10,962 bases of DNA, taken from the NCBI GenBank assembly GCA_947378615.1, contig CANCKV010000054.1, forward strand, positions 1 through 10,962, in the 5' to 3' direction. Positions 5,522-10,962 of the stretch are shown here, in pieces (positions within the stretch are counted from its first letter, which is position 1; each line of letters starts with the position of its first letter). The notes under the pieces were generated by a model. That model was not told where the DNA came from and ran no database searches. It saw nothing but the letters and a program-made list of their open reading frames with translations. The DNA is from Chitinophagaceae bacterium (lineage in GTDB: Bacteria; Bacteroidota; Bacteroidia; Chitinophagales; Chitinophagaceae). The position numbers and the translations under genes were made by a program.

Positions 5522-8500
5522 ATGAAGTGTATCAAGTTTTTACAGGTAATCAGCAGAGTTTGTTTGATAATAGTTTTACTTTTCAGTATGCTATTGTCTG
5601 CAAATGCACAGATTGTAAACGCCCCTGATAGCGTCCCGACCCCCACTTCCGACTTGACACCACCTACCAATTCAGTGGATACTAATAATGCAGACAGTCT
5701 CGTTTTTGCTGCTCGTTGTAAATATGTCTTGAATTGTTTTGATATTTCGAAAGTGAATACATCCTCTTACGACATCAGACAGGCAGGCTACATCATTGGT
5801 GCAATGGTTTTGAAAGGTGCATCGCTTGCTGATATCAACACTTTTGCCATGAAGTTGTCTCGAAATATTCCCATGCCAAATCAGGGTTTAACAGGGCAAG
5901 GGTTTAATTATGTGCCGCTTATTTACTGTTACATCAAATACAATAGTTATTTTGCCGACTCCACAAAACAGGCATTTAAAAATGCACTTACCATACAGAA
6001 TTATCATGATACAGGTACTTACAACCAGCAAATAACCATTGCTACGGCACGCTATTTACTTGGTCAGGCTTGGCCAGATGTAGTTTATGCAGATAGTTCC
6101 AATTTTCTTTCAACAGATGTAAATGCAAGAAAATATCTTCTATCAAGTATGAGTTCCATTGTTACAAAAGGGATGGGTGAATATGCCTCTACTCCTTATG
6201 CACCTTTTTCAATGCTTAGTTTTTTGGTATTAGCAGATGTAGCCACAGACCCTGAAATTAAGAACAAAGCAATTATGACTTACGAAACCACCCTCATTCA
6301 GGCAATAGCCGCCTCTGTGCAGGGTGTTTATATGGGTGCAACAGGCCGCAGCTATCCTGATTTGTATCCTGCAAATTCGTATGGTTCAGAGCAGATGTCG
6401 TATATATGGCCCTACACGGGTTTAGGCGGATTGCCAAGTGCCCCTCATGAGGCAGGTGGTTCCAATCTATATTCATATATTTATTTGATGCCCTGTTTAG
6501 CTAATTATCGCTTGCCTTCTAATCTCTATCATTTGGCACTCAATAGGATTGATGGTACTATTGCTAAAGCTTCATTTCAGGGGAAATATCAATACGCCTA
6601 TTTCAATAATAACTATGGGATTTTTAGTCAACGGGAATTTAGTACTCCTTTTCCTCAATTGATGCATTCAGGTGTGGATTGGATAAATACAGATACCACT
6701 TGGACAAAGAATACTATCCTTTGGTTTACAAATCCTGTTGTTGACAATACTCTTGCAGTAAGTTTGAATCATACACATGGTATTAGTGCATTTGAAAGAA
6801 TTGCACAATATCTTGGCACTACCGTTCATTCCTACAATATTCCAAATATCGATTCCGCAAATGGGAATGCAGTATATAAATATGCCCTCGGCTATATTCC
6901 AGGAAGTTATTCCGCCATCATTGATAATAGTAGTAGTGGACGGATATTCCTTCATTATAATAAAGTGATGATTGCCATCAGTTCTTCCAATATTTTTAAT
7001 TGCGATTCACTCACCCCACCCTCAACAGCAGTAAATGGTTTCAATAAACCAAACGATTTTATGATAAGAATTTATGGGTTGAAGTTTGGACTCGCCATCG
7101 AGACCGCCAATCCTACTGATTTTTCTGGTACGCCAATGCAACAGTTACAGGCTTTCATGAATCAGGTTACCCAAAATTCGATTGTTTATAATCCTGCAGA
7201 TTCTTCAACCACTTATACCGATAGGTTTGGCAACAATATTCGTTGTAGTTCAAACAATAATCTCAAAATAGCAGACTCTATCAACCATAACCTGATTGAC
7301 TACTCGAAATGGCCGACCTTAAGCTGCCCCGGCATTTATGAAACCAAAACGGGCAATCTAGTCGTGACCTATAACAATCAACGGACTTTTTATGATTTCA
7401 ATAATTGGTCCATTACAAATTCCACCGACTCTATCATTCGATTCTTAGATACACTTTCCATTCAGCCTAAAGCTGCTTATTCTACTAGATTGTTGAGAAC
7501 CGCCTATTCCGGACCATCGATGAGGGTAAGGAGAAGTAGTGATAATTCACAGACAGATGTTTATTTTGATTCAACAGGCATTATCTCACTTTATTCAAAG
7601 ATTGCATCTGTAAATGGTGTTGTTTCAGATACAACTTTCTGTCAATGGGCAGGAAATGCGAATGTATTTGTAACTACTTGGTATGACCAAACAGGCACAG
7701 GCTTTCACGCCACCCAATCCACCCTTGCTTATCAACCAAGGATTCTGAATCAAGGAGTATTGGAAACCCTCGACAACGGCACCCCTGCATTGCGAATAAT
7801 AAACGGCGGCAACGGTGGCACGGGTTTCAACTTGACCTACAACTTATATGGTGTGAACAAGTTCAATCTGTTTATCTCCAATCAAGTGGATACTTCCGCC
7901 AATCTAGCTGCCTATCATCTTTTCGGTTCCCAAGGACCTACCGGAACCACTGCCGGCTTACTTCAGGCATTCTACAGCAGTTCCAATTCAAGTATCACGA
8001 TGACCTCGTCTGCCTCGGCTTTGAGCAATAATAAACTCTATGTCACGATGTCCGATTTTAATTTGGTTCGCTTTAGATGTACGTCGGATAACAATGGAAC
8101 TTTTCTGGTTTCCACCTTTGATGAGTCGGATTCTGCATTGACCCAATCCTTAACAACACCGTTTACCAACGCCGCAGTTACTCTTTTCAGGATAGGAACT
8201 TCTTCCTATAACCGCAACTTTCAAGGGCTAAGTAATGAAGTGATTTATTTCGATACTACCATCAGTGAATCTACGGCGACAAGTATCTTGCAAGACCAAA
8301 CAAGCATTTTTAATATCAATCCTGTTTTAAATAATGTAAATCAAAATATTGTCCTTCCAATTCCCACCTTATCTGCTGCAAATGGTGTAAGCAATAAGAG
8401 GGTCAATGCAAATTGGCAGTCACCGCAAGGCACTATACCTTCGGGTTCCACTTATACCCTGCAATATTCTCCCTCTTCCGATTTCTTTACGGGTAGCACT

Positions 8501-10900
8501 ACTATTGCAGGCATTCCATTTTCTTTATTCAATCAGACGATGAATAAGTTAACACCTTCCACCCAATATTGGTATCGTCTTTTAATCAATGCAAATGGAG
8601 GTGGCTATAACCAAAACGAAGGAATGTGGTCATCCATACAATCAATTACCACTACTCCAAATCCTACCACCACAACATGGAATGGTACAATTTGGAGTAA
8701 TACAACACCCGATTCAAGCATGAATGGCATCATTGCAGCCGACCTCGATAGTAGCAATTTGGTAGGCACTTTCTCTTCTTGTGATACGCTTACTATTATC
8801 AATGCTGTCAAATTGACCATCAATTCACCTGTTACAATAGTTGGACAATTGGTAAACAATGGTACAATTACTGGTTCAGGGGCAATGGTATTGGGAGACA
8901 ATTCACCTCAATCTGTAAGTGGAGTCGGCACAATTAATAACCTCACTTTGAACAATCCTAGCGGTGCAACTATGCTCGGTTCACAGAGTATCAGTGGATT
9001 ATTGACACTTAAATCAGGGCAGTTAGCGGCAAATGGCAATCTTGTTTTATTATCAGATAGTCTTGGTAATAATGGGATGATTGAAACAATTGATTCTACA
9101 ATAAATAAAGGAACTATTACAGGAAATGTCACCGTTCAAAGATATATTTCTGCAAAGAATGCTCGTAAATACAGTTTTATCGGCAGTCCCGTAACTGCAA
9201 GCATTCGGAACAGTTGGCAACAACAAATTTACATTACAGGTACTGGTATAGGAGGAACTACTTGTGGAACTACAAATGGAGATGGTGGAACAACGGATAA
9301 ATATAATAGTAATGGATTCGATGCAACACAATCAAATGCTGCAAGTATGTTTACCTATAATGATGCACCAATAAATGGTAGTCGTTTTGTGGGCATACCC
9401 AATACAGAAAATACTTATCTAATTCCAGGTAAAGGTTATCGGGTAAATATTCGTGGGAATAGAAACAGTACCAATGTTACTTGTTATAATCAATTACAAA
9501 CTGCCAATCCTTCTCCACCTGAATCAGTAATATTGAGTGCAACAGGGCCTGTAACAACAGGCATTTTTACAGTTCCATTGTTTGATACAACCGTTAGTAA
9601 ATACACTTTGCTTGCCAATCCATTTCCAAGTAAAATTAGTTATACAGCCTTTCAGGCTAATAATAACAACTATATCTACAACAAGATGTGGACATACAGC
9701 CCATTTGGAAATGGAAACTATACCACCTATTCTAGTGGAATCATTGCAAATGGAGCTAACGGTTATGACAATACATTTGGTGACCGCATAGCAAGTGGAC
9801 AGGCATTTTTTGTAGAGGCCACTCCTGCGGGTTCTGCTAAGTCTGTCCTTTTCAAAGAAGGACATAAAGTAAAAACTGCCTTGCCCAACACTCAATATTT
9901 TGGTGCAAGTGCAAACCAAGCTTTGCGAATAGGGTTGAAATCAACTACAAACAGTCTGTTAGATGAAGTGGTAGTACGCTTTAATAATCAAGGTTCAAGG
10001 ACTACTTACAATCCATCATGGGATGCAGAATCTTTTAGTAGTGGCAGCCAAGTACTAAAGATAAATAAGGGCAGCAACTTTTTGTCTATAGAGACATTGC
10101 CCAATAACCTTACTGTAGATACCGCACAACTATTTATAGCAAGCAATGCAAACGGAACTTATAATTTGTCTTTCAGTGACTATCAAAACATAGATTCTAC
10201 CACCAAGATGCTGTTAAAAGACAATTATCTTGGAACAAGTCAGGACATCAGGACAAATCCCATTTATTCATTCAATATAACAGGCGATACCTTAAGTCAA
10301 GGAGGCAATCGTTTCAATATAATATTTAAGAATGCCAACTCACTGCCCGTAAACTTTGTGAATATCGTAGCCACCAAAAACAACAATGGTGTGAAAGTAA
10401 ATTGGACAGTAGCTAATCAAATAAAAATCGCCTCTTACACCGTTGAAAGAAGTATTGACGGTATTAATTTTAATAGTATTGCAACAAACATTGCGACTGA
10501 TGTCAAAATGTACTCAATAGAAGACAATCATATTCTATCTTCGTTAATCACCATTTATTATCGAATCAAAGCAATAAATATAGATGGTACTACAGTTTAC
10601 AGTAACGTTGCTAAACTAACCACTAAGCACTTACCACTAATAACTATTTATCCAAATCCACTCATAGGAAAAACCTTAAATATCCAAATCAATGATGTAA
10701 AAACAGGGGAATATTTATTAAGTATCTATAACATATTGGGACAAAAGGTAACTGAACAAATTATCAAACATACCGGAGGACATGGGACATATTCCTTTGT
10801 CATAAATCCTTCTCTTAATGCAGGTAACTATGACGTATTCATCAGGAATTTGAATAATAAACAACAATTGTTTCAATCAATAATTTCCGTTAAATTGTAG
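5522..10900 (+). CDS. Giant T9SS-secreted multidomain protein, probable extracellular glycan-active surface protein
   Basis: The signal peptide covers about 1-30 (ends ANAQ). Residues about 45-640 look like an alpha/alpha-toroid followed by a beta-sandwich, as in polysaccharide lyases or related hydrolases; GATGRSYPDLY (272-282) and NHTHG (416-420) could be active-site motifs, but I do not recognise the family. Residues 652-930 resemble the concanavalin-like domain of arabinofuranosidase B (AYSTRLLRTAYSGP, RVRRSSDN, TTWYDQTG with Trp720). An Fn3 domain lies at about 946-1045, then beta-rich strand repeats (1053-1208) and surface-protein modules to about 1600. A second Fn3-like domain starts at LPVNF (1608), and a T9SS type A sorting tail occupies about 1706-1792 (YPNP, then GEYLLSIYNILGQKV). 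It is thus likely exported across the outer membrane and anchored or released. It shares its upstream module with the GH3 gene. An adhesin role is the main alternative to an enzyme. Confidence 0.85.
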   Translation: MKCIKFLQVISRVCLIIVLLFSMLLSANAQIVNAPDSVPTPTSDLTPPTNSVDTNNADSLVFAARCKYVLNCFDISKVNTSSYDIRQAGYIIGAMVLKGASLADINTFAMKLSRNIPMPNQGLTGQGFNYVPLIYCYIKYNSYFADSTKQAFKNALTIQNYHDTGTYNQQITIATARYLLGQAWPDVVYADSSNFLSTDVNARKYLLSSMSSIVTKGMGEYASTPYAPFSMLSFLVLADVATDPEIKNKAIMTYETTLIQAIAASVQGVYMGATGRSYPDLYPANSYGSEQMSYIWPYTGLGGLPSAPHEAGGSNLYSYIYLMPCLANYRLPSNLYHLALNRIDGTIAKASFQGKYQYAYFNNNYGIFSQREFSTPFPQLMHSGVDWINTDTTWTKNTILWFTNPVVDNTLAVSLNHTHGISAFERIAQYLGTTVHSYNIPNIDSANGNAVYKYALGYIPGSYSAIIDNSSSGRIFLHYNKVMIAISSSNIFNCDSLTPPSTAVNGFNKPNDFMIRIYGLKFGLAIETANPTDFSGTPMQQLQAFMNQVTQNSIVYNPADSSTTYTDRFGNNIRCSSNNNLKIADSINHNLIDYSKWPTLSCPGIYETKTGNLVVTYNNQRTFYDFNNWSITNSTDSIIRFLDTLSIQPKAAYSTRLLRTAYSGPSMRVRRSSDNSQTDVYFDSTGIISLYSKIASVNGVVSDTTFCQWAGNANVFVTTWYDQTGTGFHATQSTLAYQPRILNQGVLETLDNGTPALRIINGGNGGTGFNLTYNLYGVNKFNLFISNQVDTSANLAAYHLFGSQGPTGTTAGLLQAFYSSSNSSITMTSSASALSNNKLYVTMSDFNLVRFRCTSDNNGTFLVSTFDESDSALTQSLTTPFTNAAVTLFRIGTSSYNRNFQGLSNEVIYFDTTISESTATSILQDQTSIFNINPVLNNVNQNIVLPIPTLSAANGVSNKRVNANWQSPQGTIPSGSTYTLQYSPSSDFFTGSTTIAGIPFSLFNQTMNKLTPSTQYWYRLLINANGGGYNQNEGMWSSIQSITTTPNPTTTTWNGTIWSNTTPDSSMNGIIAADLDSSNLVGTFSSCDTLTIINAVKLTINSPVTIVGQLVNNGTITGSGAMVLGDNSPQSVSGVGTINNLTLNNPSGATMLGSQSISGLLTLKSGQLAANGNLVLLSDSLGNNGMIETIDSTINKGTITGNVTVQRYISAKNARKYSFIGSPVTASIRNSWQQQIYITGTGIGGTTCGTTNGDGGTTDKYNSNGFDATQSNAASMFTYNDAPINGSRFVGIPNTENTYLIPGKGYRVNIRGNRNSTNVTCYNQLQTANPSPPESVILSATGPVTTGIFTVPLFDTTVSKYTLLANPFPSKISYTAFQANNNNYIYNKMWTYSPFGNGNYTTYSSGIIANGANGYDNTFGDRIASGQAFFVEATPAGSAKSVLFKEGHKVKTALPNTQYFGASANQALRIGLKSTTNSLLDEVVVRFNNQGSRTTYNPSWDAESFSSGSQVLKINKGSNFLSIETLPNNLTVDTAQLFIASNANGTYNLSFSDYQNIDSTTKMLLKDNYLGTSQDIRTNPIYSFNITGDTLSQGGNRFNIIFKNANSLPVNFVNIVATKNNNGVKVNWTVANQIKIASYTVERSIDGINFNSIATNIATDVKMYSIEDNHILSSLITIYYRIKAINIDGTTVYSNVAKLTTKHLPLITIYPNPLIGKTLNIQINDVKTGEYLLSIYNILGQKVTEQIIKHTGGHGTYSFVINPSLNAGNYDVFIRNLNNKQQLFQSIISVKL

Positions 10901-10962
10901 GGCGACAGGTTCATAATGTAGGGACAGGTCGCGACCTGTCCCTACATTATGAACCTGTCACC
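10901..10962. repeat. 62-bp near-perfect palindrome after the giant gene
   Basis: Bases 10901-10931 are the reverse complement of 10932-10962 except for one pair (10903/10960); the centre is GGTCGCGACC. It starts on the first base after the TAG stop. Its GC-richer content differs from the surroundings. The motif GTAGGG-ACAGGT occurs twice in each arm's direction (10897 and 10917, the first with an extra CG), so the stop codon itself falls in a GTAGGG repeat end. It resembles a REP/BIME-like or MITE-like hairpin and could act as a 3' mRNA stem-loop. It may continue beyond the window. Confidence 0.8.

Noticed and set aside
8605..9919. Minus-strand open frames opposite the giant gene
   Set aside because: They are antisense to a continuous well-formed coding sequence, and their residue content is low-complexity and resembles no family.

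Overview
The window looks like chromosomal DNA from a member of the Bacteroidota, probably Chitinophagales, Sphingobacteriales or a relative. The evidence is AT-rich DNA, no clear Shine-Dalgarno sequences, a type IX secretion (T9SS) C-terminal sorting tail on a giant surface protein, a kinase-like protein of a kind I know from this phylum, and intergenic repeats of Bacteroidota style. Placement below phylum level is a guess.

Layout, all real genes on the + strand: (1) a possible C-terminal scrap of an upstream gene (2-49), then a regulatory intergenic region; (2) a secreted glycoside hydrolase family 3 enzyme (310-2595) with nucleophile Asp273 and acid/base Glu483; (3) an intergenic region with a candidate terminator hairpin and a 13-unit degenerate tandem array of exactly 21 bp period (2759-3031); (4) a small conflict-gene cluster: a compact kinase-like protein with no canonical start codon (about 3187-3816), followed by an Xre/MbcA/ParS-type antitoxin (3981-4484) and a RES-domain toxin (4494-4952); (5) a gene-free region with a 242-bp MITE-like element (4984-5225); (6) a 1792-residue T9SS-exported multidomain protein (5522-10900) with a toroid-like lyase/hydrolase-like N-terminus, an arabinofuranosidase-B-like concanavalin fold, Fn3 domains and a sorting tail; (7) a 62-bp near-perfect palindrome directly after its stop codon, at the window edge.

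The most informative link is in the non-coding DNA. The GH3 gene and the giant surface protein gene, 5 kb apart, carry the same composite upstream module: a TAATCAC-like array phased at about 9-10 bp, then CAATAGTACC, then 14 bp, then ACGTCTTT, with identical internal spacing. This suggests one regulon for extracellular polysaccharide use: the surface protein would bind or cut glycan outside the cell and the GH3 enzyme would trim oligosaccharides, probably in the periplasm. The kinase and RES-Xre genes between them lack the module and look like an independent accessory insertion.
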